From positions 1 through 10,958 of the forward strand of contig CALAFU010000155.1 of NCBI GenBank assembly GCA_937891325.1: a DNA stretch of 10,958 bases, read 5' to 3'. The notes below the pieces were generated by a model, which saw only the letters and a list, made by a program, of their open reading frames with translations, ran no database searches and was not told where the DNA came from. Of this stretch, positions 1 to 7,300 are shown in pieces. Source of the stretch: an uncultured Candidatus Melainabacteria bacterium. Its GTDB lineage: Bacteria; Cyanobacteriota; Vampirovibrionia; Gastranaerophilales; Gastranaerophilaceae. The position numbers and the translations under genes are program-made. The first letter of the stretch is position 1. Each line of letters begins with the position of its first letter.

Positions 1-1588
1 TTTGTACAACACCTCTAAACGATGGACCTTTTTTACAAGTAAGAACAAAATCAGAAACGTTTGTATTATTAACAATACTTTTAACAATATCTTTACCCTT
101 AATCAAATAATCAATTACTGCCTTTTGACAAACAAATGCTGTTAACGGTCCAAGTTTAACTGTACCAGGTTTATGATAATCATCTAATAACCAAAGACCC
201 TTACGTTTAATTTTACCACCTTCTTTAACAAGTAGATAATTGTTAACGTCACGTTGCCATATTTTATCAACATAATCAAATTCCATATTGATACCAGATA
301 TAGCAGTCCATTCAGCCTGTAGTGCTTTTACTTTATCTAAATCTTTACGACGACAATAAACGAGTATACCATCGGTATTTGTTTGAATTACTTTTAAACC
401 ATTTACATTATATACTAATTTATTTGCAAGAGTTGCCAAAAATATCTGTCCGAGACGACAACAACGAGAACACATATATGGGTCATATAATTCAAGATAT
501 TGATTACCAGACGCTCCATATGTTGTATTTAATACTAATTTATCCGCCTTTTGTATATCGTCTTCTTCGGGAGTACGATTAGGTTTATTTTTAAGTCTAA
601 TACGTTCTTCAAATATTTCAGTAAATATTTCAGGTCTTTTTACTGCACGACTTAGACAATCAAATTGTATTAACATCGATGGATAATATGATGAAGCATC
701 TACATTTAATAACATCCATTCATCATTTGACTCTACATACAAATTATTTGCATATACACTATGTATACCACCGTTACCAAATGATACATCATTATTAAAT
801 AATTTTATTGCAAATGCATCTTTTGATGTGCGTAGTTTGTCAATAATATTTGTAGGTAAATTATCATAACAATAATCACGTATTTTTGCAGGTAAATCAA
901 TTTCGATTTTTTCTTCATCTAAAAAGTGAGTGCGTACGGCACCAAGAGCTTTTGCAACAAGTTTTGCATTTGTACACATATAACATTCGCGTTCTGATAT
1001 GCCGAATTTACGACCAATTGCAAGTTTGGTTGCAATATATGTATGCATTATTTTATCACAATAAACCATCGATGCATAAACATCTTGTTTACAATAATAT
1101 AGCATATCTGCCTTATCTTGTTTTGTCAAATCTTCTTTATTAAAATCTACAGAACTTTCAAGGATATTAAGACCTAATATTGCTTCTTTTTCTTTAAGTG
1201 TGCCATCATTGTCATCCATTAAGTCTTGATAACAAAGACCACTAATACGTTTCTTTGCAAAAGATTGTAAATGAATATGTTCTTTTGTTGAATAGGCTAA
1301 ACTAGGATTGATAATTATATCGTTTATAATCTTAATTTGTTGTGGTGTAAAACCTTGATATATACCATTTGCAATAATTAAATCGTAACCTTTAATGTTA
1401 TATCCACACATTACATATCCATCTTCACGTAATATTGTAAGTAATTTATCACGAGCATTTGGCATATCACTCGATACCCATATGAAATCTTCTTTAATAG
1501 ACTCATTGTATTGTGTGTCTGGCATGTCACCAAATACACATAACCACCAATTTGGTGTAACTTCAAAGTCGAAAAATCTCATCTTCAT
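1..1588 (-). CDS. Family B DNA polymerase with 3'-5' exonuclease domain (C-terminus cut by window edge)
   Basis: This is the phage replicative DNA polymerase: it extends primers on the phage template and proofreads. It is open from an ATG at 1588 to the left edge with no stop, giving 529 visible codons, so the end of the palm and the thumb are missing. The exonuclease domain shows Exo I as D7-x-E9, Exo II as YNIKGYD (63-69) and Exo III as YCKQD (165-169). The polymerase domain shows motif A NVDASSYYPS (295-304, catalytic D297), motif B KLVLNTTYG (350-358) and motif C TNTDGI (403-408, D406). These are family B motifs, not family A. Motif C has Asn for the first, non-catalytic Asp of the usual DTD. 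AGAGGT sits 7 bases before the ATG, so the start at 1588 is preferred over the second Met (1582). It is the last gene of the visible operon, 11 bases after the helicase. Confidence 0.93.
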   Translation of the reverse strand, partial: MKMRFFDFEVTPNWWLCVFGDMPDTQYNESIKEDFIWVSSDMPNARDKLLTILREDGYVMCGYNIKGYDLIIANGIYQGFTPQQIKIINDIIINPSLAYSTKEHIHLQSFAKKRISGLCYQDLMDDNDGTLKEKEAILGLNILESSVDFNKEDLTKQDKADMLYYCKQDVYASMVYCDKIMHTYIATKLAIGRKFGISERECYMCTNAKLVAKALGAVRTHFLDEEKIEIDLPAKIRDYCYDNLPTNIIDKLRTSKDAFAIKLFNNDVSFGNGGIHSVYANNLYVESNDEWMLLNVDASSYYPSMLIQFDCLSRAVKRPEIFTEIFEERIRLKNKPNRTPEEDDIQKADKLVLNTTYGASGNQYLELYDPYMCSRCCRLGQIFLATLANKLVYNVNGLKVIQTNTDGILVYCRRKDLDKVKALQAEWTAISGINMEFDYVDKIWQRDVNNYLLVKEGGKIKRKGLWLLDDYHKPGTVKLGPLTAFVCQKAVIDYLIKGKDIVKSIVNNTNVSDFVLTCKKGPSFRGVVQ

Positions 1589-1599
1589 AATATTACCTC

Positions 1600-3219
1600 T
1601 TAAAACGGTCTAAAATCTTTATTACAATTTTTAATGTGAAATACTAATGTTGGTAATTTACCTGCTTCTGGTTTACTACTACAGATTTCAGCATTATATA
1701 GTGCACAAATATCTTCTCTGAATGTATATGATGTAGGTCTATTTTTATAGCCATTTGCTACTGCCCAATCAGAGAACATTGCGTATAATGTTGAACATTT
1801 AACATCTAACACATCACCTGCTCTGATATCATTATCATATATCCATTCACTAACAGCACTTTGTTTACGTTTAAATGTATTTAATAATTGTTTATCACTT
1901 ATCGTTATTCTAAACTTACCTTCTTCAAGAGCAAGTTTTATACCTTCAACCGCTTTAAACAAGAAATATTCCATATCTAAATCTGTTATTTTATTCATAA
2001 ATAGAGGGTCAGGTTTTTCAATTTTGTGATTGAGTTCGATGAGAATAAGTCTACGATACAATCCACTCGTTTTATCCATTAAGCGAGGTAAACGATTACA
2101 AGAAAATACAAGCGTAACGTATGGTGTAAAATTGAATACTGGTTTGAATATTTGTCGAACAGCAACAATATTACCTGATACAATTGATTTAAAACGACCA
2201 GTTGACTCGAGTATTTTACCATCAACAGCATCGTCATCGATGTTTAATATTTTATTTGCAAGTGTTGCAAGATAATAATCTTTATCCATCGCGTCTAAGC
2301 CGACATGCGAACAGTTGATATCACCACCAACGAGTTTATGTAACAAGTTGGTATATGTTGACTTACCCGTACCACCTTCACCTTGAAACAAAAAGAACTT
2401 TTCAAATAAATTCTTTTTCAATAAACAATAACCGGCAACTTGATATAAAAAGTCTATTTTGTTTATATCACCATTTGTTAACTCTTTCATGAAATTATCA
2501 ATACGTGGTGAATAAGCAGGGTCTGGATTGTATGACCATGGAATAGCAATTGTATTTATTTCAGTTTTATTAGGTTCTTCAATTTCTCCGGTTAATAAAT
2601 TTAATATCCCATTTTGTACTGCAATTTTGTGCCATTCTTTATTAAATTGGTCAATACTTACTTGCGTTTTCAAACGTAAAAATTGTATAATTTCATTACG
2701 AGCAGTACTGCCTAAATCGGGACTTAATTCATAGTGTATCATTCGTTCAACATCAATATCGTCTATTTGTTTATAATAAACACCGTTAAACTTATAGAAT
2801 GTATCACCATATGATATTAAGTCTGTTTTAGCTAATAACTGTTCAGCCAATTCATTATACTCAGAAGCTTTAGTTTTTCTTTCAAGTGTTTTAGATTTTG
2901 TTGTTTCACGAAGTACTGTTTTATAAAGTTCTGCATTTGTCATTGGTGTATCAAATAAGTTTTCATTGATTATGCGTAAGCTTTTTTCAATTTCTTTTTT
3001 ATTTAACTTACCACATTTTTCTAATTGTGTACGCCATTTAAATAATGCATCATTTCTACCATCGCCATCAATCATACCAATGAACGACGGAGTATTATCT
3101 TTTAATATTGGCTTTAAAAAATATGGTATATCTTCTACAATATCACTCCATTTGCCCCATTCACGATGAGGGTCGTTACATGGCAATATTATATAACCTG
3201 TTTTATTTGCACGTGTCAA
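1600..3219 (-). CDS. D5-type primase-helicase, SF3/AAA+ (C-terminal part of a split AEP-D5 protein)
   Basis: This is the replicative helicase half of a phage primase-helicase. Of 539 residues, about 1-50 complete the AEP fold (TGYIILPCND at 7-16), about 55-105 look like the helical primase C-terminal (PriCT) region, and about 120-260 are D5_N-like. The SF3/AAA+ motor follows: Walker A GEGGTGKST (280-288), Walker B LNIDDD (325-330), sensor motif FSCNRLP with N375 (372-378), and the arginine pair R389/R390. The first codon is TTG at 3217-3219, with no ribosome binding site before it, and the frame overlaps the primase ORF by 17 bases. The N-terminus reads as a continuation of that ORF in another frame. 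The product is probably made by frameshifting, or the gene is broken or mis-sequenced here. The polymerase start follows 11 bases after the stop. Confidence 0.9.
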   Translation of the reverse strand: MTRANKTGYIILPCNDPHREWGKWSDIVEDIPYFLKPILKDNTPSFIGMIDGDGRNDALFKWRTQLEKCGKLNKKEIEKSLRIINENLFDTPMTNAELYKTVLRETTKSKTLERKTKASEYNELAEQLLAKTDLISYGDTFYKFNGVYYKQIDDIDVERMIHYELSPDLGSTARNEIIQFLRLKTQVSIDQFNKEWHKIAVQNGILNLLTGEIEEPNKTEINTIAIPWSYNPDPAYSPRIDNFMKELTNGDINKIDFLYQVAGYCLLKKNLFEKFFLFQGEGGTGKSTYTNLLHKLVGGDINCSHVGLDAMDKDYYLATLANKILNIDDDAVDGKILESTGRFKSIVSGNIVAVRQIFKPVFNFTPYVTLVFSCNRLPRLMDKTSGLYRRLILIELNHKIEKPDPLFMNKITDLDMEYFLFKAVEGIKLALEEGKFRITISDKQLLNTFKRKQSAVSEWIYDNDIRAGDVLDVKCSTLYAMFSDWAVANGYKNRPTSYTFREDICALYNAEICSSKPEAGKLPTLVFHIKNCNKDFRPF

Positions 3220-3625
3220 TTGATATATTTAATGCACATTTAATACGCGCTTCAGATTTAATTGCTTCTGTTGTATCACGCAATAATATGTGCATACCTT
3301 TACTTGTATAATTATATGAGTATGCTACTTCAAATTTATCAAGCAATCGTTCAAGATATTCTTGTGAATGTTTATCATCAATGTTATCAATATCAACAAC
3401 AACATATCCTTGTGGAACTACCCAACCTATTCTACCACCTTCTTCTAACCAAGCTTGCGCTTCTTCATATGATAATGGTTTCGTACTCCATCTATTCATT
3501 GCAGCTTTTGTATCAAACGCACTATCATACTCTTTATTTTCAAAAGCCTTTGTATTATAGGGAGCAATTTTAACAAAACCTGAGTTAGGATATATTCTAT
3601 TTAATCTTGCAAGTTTCTCATCCAT
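3203..3625 (-). CDS. AEP / prim-pol type primase, N-terminal catalytic part
   Basis: An archaeo-eukaryotic-primase-like (bifunctional primase-polymerase) domain that would make primers for phage replication. Of 140 residues it contains all three catalytic motifs: DxD in VVVDID (D78, D80), the sxH-type motif SKGMH (108-112, H112) and the hD motif in SID (D137). It ends three residues after D137 at a TAA, whereas this fold normally continues; the missing strand (TGYIILP) is encoded one frame over in the next ORF. The start is ATG 3625, preceded by GAGGT at 7 bases. A longer version starting with TTG at 3637 would use that GAGGT as codons, so it is rejected. The zinc-ribbon gene ends 8 bases upstream. 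Seen: the motifs and the frame change. Inferred: that the two ORFs make one protein. Confidence 0.85.
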   Translation of the reverse strand: MDEKLARLNRIYPNSGFVKIAPYNTKAFENKEYDSAFDTKAAMNRWSTKPLSYEEAQAWLEEGGRIGWVVPQGYVVVDIDNIDDKHSQEYLERLLDKFEVAYSYNYTSKGMHILLRDTTEAIKSEARIKCALNISIDTCK

Positions 3626-3633
3626 ATTATACC

Positions 3634-3768
3634 TCAATAAGTTTTATATTTACCATCTTTGTTCCATTCACATTGTGGACAAACATACGAATAACGCCAT
3701 TTGCATTTATAACACGGTAGTTTCATCGGGTCAATTGTTTGTTTATCTTGTTCTTTTTTATCGTCCAT
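3634..3768 (-). CDS. 44-aa zinc-ribbon protein
   Basis: A short ORF that is clearly part of the operon. It starts at ATG 3768, one base after the SNF2 helicase stop, with AGGGAG lying in the end of that gene, and stops at TGA 3634-3636. The product has a charged N-terminus (MDDKKEQDKQ) followed by CYKC (C19, C22) and CPQC (C30, C33), a classic four-Cys zinc knuckle with a short seven-residue basic/aromatic spacer (KWRYSYV), then a basic tail. No function is recognised. Its position between the helicase and the primase suggests a nucleic-acid-binding or protein-docking accessory of the replisome. The size may also mean it is a zinc module that is fused to a primase or helicase in relatives. 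Confidence 0.8.
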   Translation of the reverse strand: MDDKKEQDKQTIDPMKLPCYKCKWRYSYVCPQCEWNKDGKYKTY

Positions 3769-3769
3769 A

Positions 3770-5056
3770 TTATGCTCCCTTAATCGACATAAATAAATCT
3801 GCCAATTTTTCTTTATTTTTTACAGCATTCCATATTTTTGTTTCAATCGTATCTTTAAATGTTAAAACATCAATTTGAACGTTTTCAGTTTGTCCCATTC
3901 GCCACACACGATGTATCATCTGATTATATTTAATGTAGGAATAATCAAGCGTATAGAATATCATATGCTTACACATTTGTAAATTAAACGACTCACAACG
4001 AGAACATTGTAATAACAAAATATGCGCATTACCTTGTTTAAAATCTTCTACAATTTCAGTATAAATACAACCGAGACTTGTTAATTCGTTGATTAACTGC
4101 TGCTTATCTTCATCAAACCGATATATAATGACAGTCGGTTCGTTCGGTATATATTTATATAGCCAATCTAATTTTTTATTGTGTTCGATATGATAAGTTT
4201 TACGATTACCATCTTCATCATATGTGTACAAATAACCATTAACTGCTTGATGTAATTTCTGTATCGCGGCAAGTTTAGTCATTGTTGTTTCATACTCTGG
4301 TATTTGAATAACACCTTGCTCGGCTTGCAAATATTCTTTAGTTGGTACATAAGGCAATTCGATTAAATTTACATTCAAATCAGGCATATTGTCATCGTCG
4401 TTATAACCTATACGTTGTGTATATTTTGCAATGTTTGTTTCCCAACCGACTTTATATTTCTTGTTTATTCCTATAGGTACAACTACCTGTTGACCATGAA
4501 AAAATTTCTTATCAACATCACAACATTGTGATACAAATTGAGTATAAGTTATTGAACCCCAATCGCTAATATGCATGTTGTGAAATTGACAATAAATATC
4601 AACATCATTATTGCCACGTGGTGTACCCGATAGACCCCATACATATTCAGTATTGCGAGATAATTGAAATACAAGTTTTGATGATTTAGCATTGTGAGAT
4701 TTAATTTTATGACATTCATCAATTACAATAATATCCCATTTTATTGATATCAATTTTGCTTTTGTTTTATCTTGTATTGCTGCATTTAAACTCATTAACA
4801 CTGTATTTTTAGGTAAAATATTTTGAGGTACTATTTCAGCATTCCACATATTTTTAATTGCATCAGCTGTTGACAAAATCAGTACTTTTGCATTACCTTT
4901 TTTCATTTTATCAACATCACGTATTGCATCAACACACGGATATGTTTTACCTTTACCTGGTTTATAATATAAACAACAATGTTTACGTTCCAAAAGAAAC
5001 AAATAGCCGAGCTCTTGATAGTCTCGGCGATTTTGCAAATATTCATTATATAACAT
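3770..5056 (-). CDS. SNF2/DEAD-type SF2 helicase
   Basis: An ATP-dependent DNA translocase/helicase of the phage SNF2-like group, which usually sits beside VRR-NUC and D5 genes in replication modules. Of 428 residues, motif I is KPGKGKT (32-38), motif II DECH (113-116) and motif III GLSGTPR (141-147). The C-terminal RecA lobe ends with motif VI HRVWRMGQT (382-390), the typical SNF2 arginine-finger motif. The protein is short and has no extra DNA-binding domain, as usual for phage versions. The start ATG at 5056 has GGAGG 7 bases upstream and overlaps the VRR-NUC end by 11 bases, which suggests translational coupling. The likely role is fork remodelling, origin opening or recombination; the exact job is not shown by the sequence. 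Confidence 0.92.
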   Translation of the reverse strand: MLYNEYLQNRRDYQELGYLFLLERKHCCLYYKPGKGKTYPCVDAIRDVDKMKKGNAKVLILSTADAIKNMWNAEIVPQNILPKNTVLMSLNAAIQDKTKAKLISIKWDIIVIDECHKIKSHNAKSSKLVFQLSRNTEYVWGLSGTPRGNNDVDIYCQFHNMHISDWGSITYTQFVSQCCDVDKKFFHGQQVVVPIGINKKYKVGWETNIAKYTQRIGYNDDDNMPDLNVNLIELPYVPTKEYLQAEQGVIQIPEYETTMTKLAAIQKLHQAVNGYLYTYDEDGNRKTYHIEHNKKLDWLYKYIPNEPTVIIYRFDEDKQQLINELTSLGCIYTEIVEDFKQGNAHILLLQCSRCESFNLQMCKHMIFYTLDYSYIKYNQMIHRVWRMGQTENVQIDVLTFKDTIETKIWNAVKNKEKLADLFMSIKGA

Positions 5057-5408
5057 TATTATCCTCCGTTAAACGCAACATAAATGACTCTACTAAATTA
5101 TCATCATCTGTTGCAAACCATATGCCATGTGCTTTCTTAATTTGTCTACCTACAATTTCTTGAGCATCAGATACATTACCTAAATATCCACTACGTTTCA
5201 TTTCAATACCTACAAAAATACCAATTATCGCATCTTCACCAAATTCTTTAATCAATGTTTTAATAGATACTGGAATACATGCTGTTAAATCAGGACGACC
5301 TTTTTCAGTATACATATTTTGTGCATTTTTATAAACATAACCACCATATTTACGGATAGCTTTCATTGCACGTTCTTGAACTTTTCGTTCACGTTCAGTC
5401 TGAGCCAT
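5046..5408 (-). CDS. VRR-NUC domain nuclease (PD-(D/E)XK fold)
   Basis: A 120-residue single-domain nuclease of the VRR-NUC family, probably acting on branched or flapped DNA made during replication and recombination. Seen: an N-terminal helix rich in Arg, Lys and Glu, then GRPDL (37-41, D40) matching the GxPD motif, GIEMK (67-71, E69 and K71) matching the E-x-K catalytic pair, and the downstream Q/K helix RQIKKAHG (88-95), which matches the family's conserved C-terminal motif. The length is normal for phage stand-alone copies. ATG 5408 is preceded by GGAGGTAAC. It is separated from the upstream DUF669 gene by a 213-base stretch holding a tRNA and a hairpin, and overlaps the SNF2 gene by 11 bases. 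Association of VRR-NUC with SNF2 helicases is a known pattern. Confidence 0.92.
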   Translation of the reverse strand: MAQTERERKVQERAMKAIRKYGGYVYKNAQNMYTEKGRPDLTACIPVSIKTLIKEFGEDAIIGIFVGIEMKRSGYLGNVSDAQEIVGRQIKKAHGIWFATDDDNLVESFMLRLTEDNNVI

Positions 5409-5453
5409 TTGTTACCTCCAAAAATAAATAGCCGTTTTACGTTTATGGTTTCG

Positions 5454-5607
5454 TACGGTGGCCAACCGAGCTGATATTAGCACCATGGAAGATATGAACA
5501 AGGAGTGTGAGTGGCAGGCGTGACAAGATTTGAACTTGTAATACTCAGAGTCAAAGTCTGATGCGTATACCAATTTCGCCACACGCCTATACGATGACCA
5601 CCGAAGC
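5454..5607. repeat. Imperfect 18-nt direct repeats flanking the tRNA (5454-5471 and 5590-5607)
   Basis: On the plus strand the two copies read TACGGTGGCCAACCGAGC and TACGATGACCACCGAAGC. They differ by two transitions and two single-base indels. The second copy overlaps the UUCG hairpin; the first lies in the non-coding stretch between the tRNA and VRR-NUC. They may be a trace of how the tRNA segment was inserted, or unrelated look-alikes. Confidence 0.4.
5512..5588 (-). tRNA. tRNA-Gln, anticodon UUG, CCA encoded
   Basis: A 77-nt tRNA read on the minus strand. The acceptor stem AGGCGTG pairs with CACGCCT in all 7 positions. T8 and G9 are followed by D-stem GCG/CGC with an 11-nt loop containing GG, then A26. 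The anticodon arm is TCAGA-CTTTGAC-TCTGA, giving UUG, and a 5-nt variable loop follows. The T-arm is ACAAG-TTCAAAT-CTTGT, with the T-loop lacking only a strict match at its last positions. The discriminator base is G, as expected for tRNA-Gln, and CCA is in the DNA. It would decode CAA, the main Gln codon in these genes. It lies inside the replication operon, in the same direction, with no visible promoter of its own, so it is probably processed from the polycistronic transcript. Confidence 0.95.
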
Positions 5608-5614
5608 AGTCATC
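5593..5614 (-). other. RNA hairpin with UUCG tetraloop just upstream of the tRNA
   Basis: On the minus strand, GATGACTGC - TTCG - GTGGTCATC folds into a 9-bp stem closed by a C(UUCG)G tetraloop. Two of the pairs are G-U wobbles (U-G then G-U next to the closing pair). On the plus strand the same positions become A-C mismatches, so the structure favours RNA made in the direction of the operon. It sits between the DUF669 stop (5622) and the tRNA 5' end (5588). No T-tract follows, so it is not a standard terminator. It could stabilise the 3' end of the upstream message after tRNA processing. Confidence 0.7.
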
Positions 5615-5621
5615 AATATGA

Positions 5622-6041
5622 TTATACAAAATCGTAGTCAATGATTTTGTAATTCTGTTTGGTAACAGTCGTCGTTTCGAATGTACCGTCATCGAGAGGC
5701 ACTTTAACGTCCTGTTGATATTCTTGTGCTTCAACATGACCCATAAACTTTTTACCAATCAATTGATTACCAATCGTTTCATAATCACATTCAAATGCCG
5801 CAATTTTTTCTTTAGTATCGAGTCTGAGGCAGCACTTAATAAGATTATTATATGACCATCTTGCTTTCGGATTAAGCGAATGATAAATGGTAGTTTGACC
5901 TGCTTCAGATTTCGCAGTAAACACTGCCATCGGTTCGCCTCTCTTACTATCTTTCAATTCGTACGAAGTAATTTCAAATTCGAAATCGCCTTCCTTAGAA
6001 AGAAAACCTGCACTTTCATAATCGCTGAATTTTTCAACCAT
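5622..6041 (-). CDS. DUF669-type phage protein, likely single-strand DNA-binding
   Basis: A 139-residue protein matching the DUF669 group, which in phage operons is paired with a Sak4-type ATPase and is thought to act as the single-strand DNA-binding protein. Visible features: the N-terminal pattern FSDYESAGFLSKEGDFEFEI (5-24), a beta-rich first half, the helix WSYNNLIKCCLRL (62-74) typical of the family, a further strand (KKFMGHVEAQEY, 97-108), and a C-terminal YKIIDYDFV that mixes acidic and hydrophobic residues, loosely like an SSB tail. The start ATG 6041 has AAGGAG 9 bases upstream and lies 12 bases after the Sak4-type gene. No enzymatic motif is seen. Family assignment is by pattern and neighbourhood; the DNA-binding role is inference. 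Confidence 0.75.
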   Translation of the reverse strand: MVEKFSDYESAGFLSKEGDFEFEITSYELKDSKRGEPMAVFTAKSEAGQTTIYHSLNPKARWSYNNLIKCCLRLDTKEKIAAFECDYETIGNQLIGKKFMGHVEAQEYQQDVKVPLDDGTFETTTVTKQNYKIIDYDFV

Positions 6042-6053
6042 AATTTAAACTCC

Positions 6054-6902
6054 TTAATCGACATTCTCGTCGTTTTTTATTTTTTCAATTTCTTCAGTTT
6101 CGGGTACCATTACATTAGCACCATCTAATTTGCCTGTCGCCACGAGTTGTTGCCATTTATTGTAATTAAAATTTTCTACAAAATCGCCAGCTGTTAATAA
6201 CATGTCTCTTGTACCGGTGTCCATTAACGGATGCGGACCGACGTAAGTTAAAAACTTAACGCTTTTCTCACCGTTTTCAAGAATAACAGTCTTACGACAA
6301 CAATAAAATATATTTGAAGCATCCTTCATATATTTTACGCCAGTTTTAATTGTTACATCAGGCACAATACGTATTTCTTTGTTTAAACCACTCGTTTCAG
6401 TAATTTCTTGTTCACTCGTATGAAATAACCATACAAAAGTTACGCCTTCTTGTTCACTAAAACGTTTCATGTTATCTTTAATTGATAACATCATTTTTGA
6501 TACATCGCCCCATTCTTGTTGCGATAATTGTCTGCCACCTTTACAAGCTTCCATATAAGATTTATAATCATCTTGTAAAGCACCTACTGTATCAATTACT
6601 ATTGTTTTAAACTTATCTGCTCCAGGCTTTCTAAGTTCAGCAAGCAATTGAGCTAATTTTTCAATTGAAGTTTTATTTATTTTACCTCCAATCATTGGGT
6701 CATTAGTTAAATTTTTAACTTTAATGAGACCTTTTTGTACATCTGATTTATACTTTGTAAATAATACACGACCGCCACCATCACTACCGACCGATATATA
6801 CAATATCGGCTTCGGATAACTACCGCTTATTAAAGTTTTACCAGACTTTGGTTTACCCATATACATGTCTATGCTATGAGTAATAAAGTTATCGTATTCC
6901 AT
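6054..6902 (-). CDS. Sak4-type RecA-fold ATPase (phage AAA/NTP-binding protein)
   Basis: A 282-residue RecA-core ATPase of the phage Sak4 kind, used for single-strand annealing and recombination together with the ssDNA-binding protein encoded next to it. Walker A is GKPKSGKT (16-23). Walker B is the strand FKTIVIDT (98-105, D104). H161 after the strand VTFVWLF fits the polar sensor position. The last ~40 residues are charged and probably disordered (VPETEEIEKIKNDENVD). There is no N-terminal RecA extension or LexA-cleavage-like region, as expected for Sak4 rather than host RecA. ATG 6902 has AGGAGG 5 bases upstream; 8 bases separate it from the dUTPase stop. A DnaB-like helicase is less likely because the DnaB motifs are absent. 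Confidence 0.85.
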   Translation of the reverse strand: MEYDNFITHSIDMYMGKPKSGKTLISGSYPKPILYISVGSDGGGRVLFTKYKSDVQKGLIKVKNLTNDPMIGGKINKTSIEKLAQLLAELRKPGADKFKTIVIDTVGALQDDYKSYMEACKGGRQLSQQEWGDVSKMMLSIKDNMKRFSEQEGVTFVWLFHTSEQEITETSGLNKEIRIVPDVTIKTGVKYMKDASNIFYCCRKTVILENGEKSVKFLTYVGPHPLMDTGTRDMLLTAGDFVENFNYNKWQQLVATGKLDGANVMVPETEEIEKIKNDENVD

Positions 6903-6910
6903 AATACCTC

Positions 6911-7300
6911 CTATTTATTTGTTGAACCGAATGCACCATTTGTACGACGACCTTCTTTTTTAATGCACACAACTTCTTCTAAATGAAAATCACGAACTAA
7001 CGGTACGATTACGAGTTGGCAAAATGAACTACCTGCCATATACTTTACATTTTCTGTACCAGCATTGAACACTATTGCATTTATTGTACCAGTATAATCA
7101 GCATCAATAGGACAACTTTGTACAATTATTCCGTTTTTTGCTGCTGAAGTACGAGCTACAAGATATGCAAATGTATTTGATTGTGGTGTATAAACAACAT
7201 TTAAATCGATTATTTGTACTCGACCGGCGTATAATGTTACATCTTTATCAAGTACAATATCAATACCCGCATCGTTCTGATAACCACGTTCAAACCGCAT
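6911..7300 (-). CDS. dut: Trimeric dUTPase
   Basis: A 129-residue dUTP diphosphatase of the trimeric all-beta family: dUTP + H2O gives dUMP + PPi, keeping uracil out of phage DNA. The motifs appear in order: 1, AGIDI (11-15, D14); 2, RTSAAKNG (50-57); 3, PIDADYTG (64-71, with D66 and Y69); 4, GSSFCQL (90-96); 5, RRTNGAFGST (118-127), the C-terminal arm that closes the active site. Motif 4 lacks the usual Arg (often GxRxAQ), so the enzyme may differ in regulation or partner contacts. The ATG at 7300 lies inside the end of the upstream enzyme gene (11-base overlap), with AGGAG before it. It stops with TAG, the only TAG among the complete genes here. Confidence 0.93.
   Translation of the reverse strand: MRFERGYQNDAGIDIVLDKDVTLYAGRVQIIDLNVVYTPQSNTFAYLVARTSAAKNGIIVQSCPIDADYTGTINAIVFNAGTENVKYMAGSSFCQLVIVPLVRDFHLEEVVCIKKEGRRTNGAFGSTNK

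Noticed and set aside
3262..3573. Plus-strand ORFs of up to about 100 codons, here and at 322-582, 886-1143, 2030-2275 and 4858-5163.
   Set aside because: All lie antisense to strongly supported genes, have no ribosome binding site or recognisable motif, and show the biased composition (Leu, Tyr, His, Ile) expected of reverse frames of AT-rich genes.
1..5408. A crAss-like phage assignment based on the PolB, SNF2 and AEP/D5 combination.
   Set aside because: These genes are shared by many phages of Bacillota, and the strong AGGAGG sites with DUF669/Sak4/VRR-NUC fit those better. No structural genes are present to decide.
5454..5490. A tRNA D-arm look-alike (AGCTCGGTTGG on the minus strand) next to the real tRNA.
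   Set aside because: No matching acceptor stem, anticodon arm or T-loop could be built around it, so a second or decayed tRNA is not supported.
5477..5758. A 93-codon minus-strand ORF across the tRNA.
   Set aside because: It runs through the tRNA and the DUF669 end in another frame, with no family resemblance or ribosome binding site.
6911..6913. Possible TAG stop-codon recoding (the window has a phage tRNA-Gln and almost all stops are TAA or TGA).
   Set aside because: The tRNA anticodon is UUG, not CUA. No gene here has an in-frame TAG, and the dUTPase ends with TAG exactly after its normal C-terminal motif. Late genes outside the window cannot be judged.
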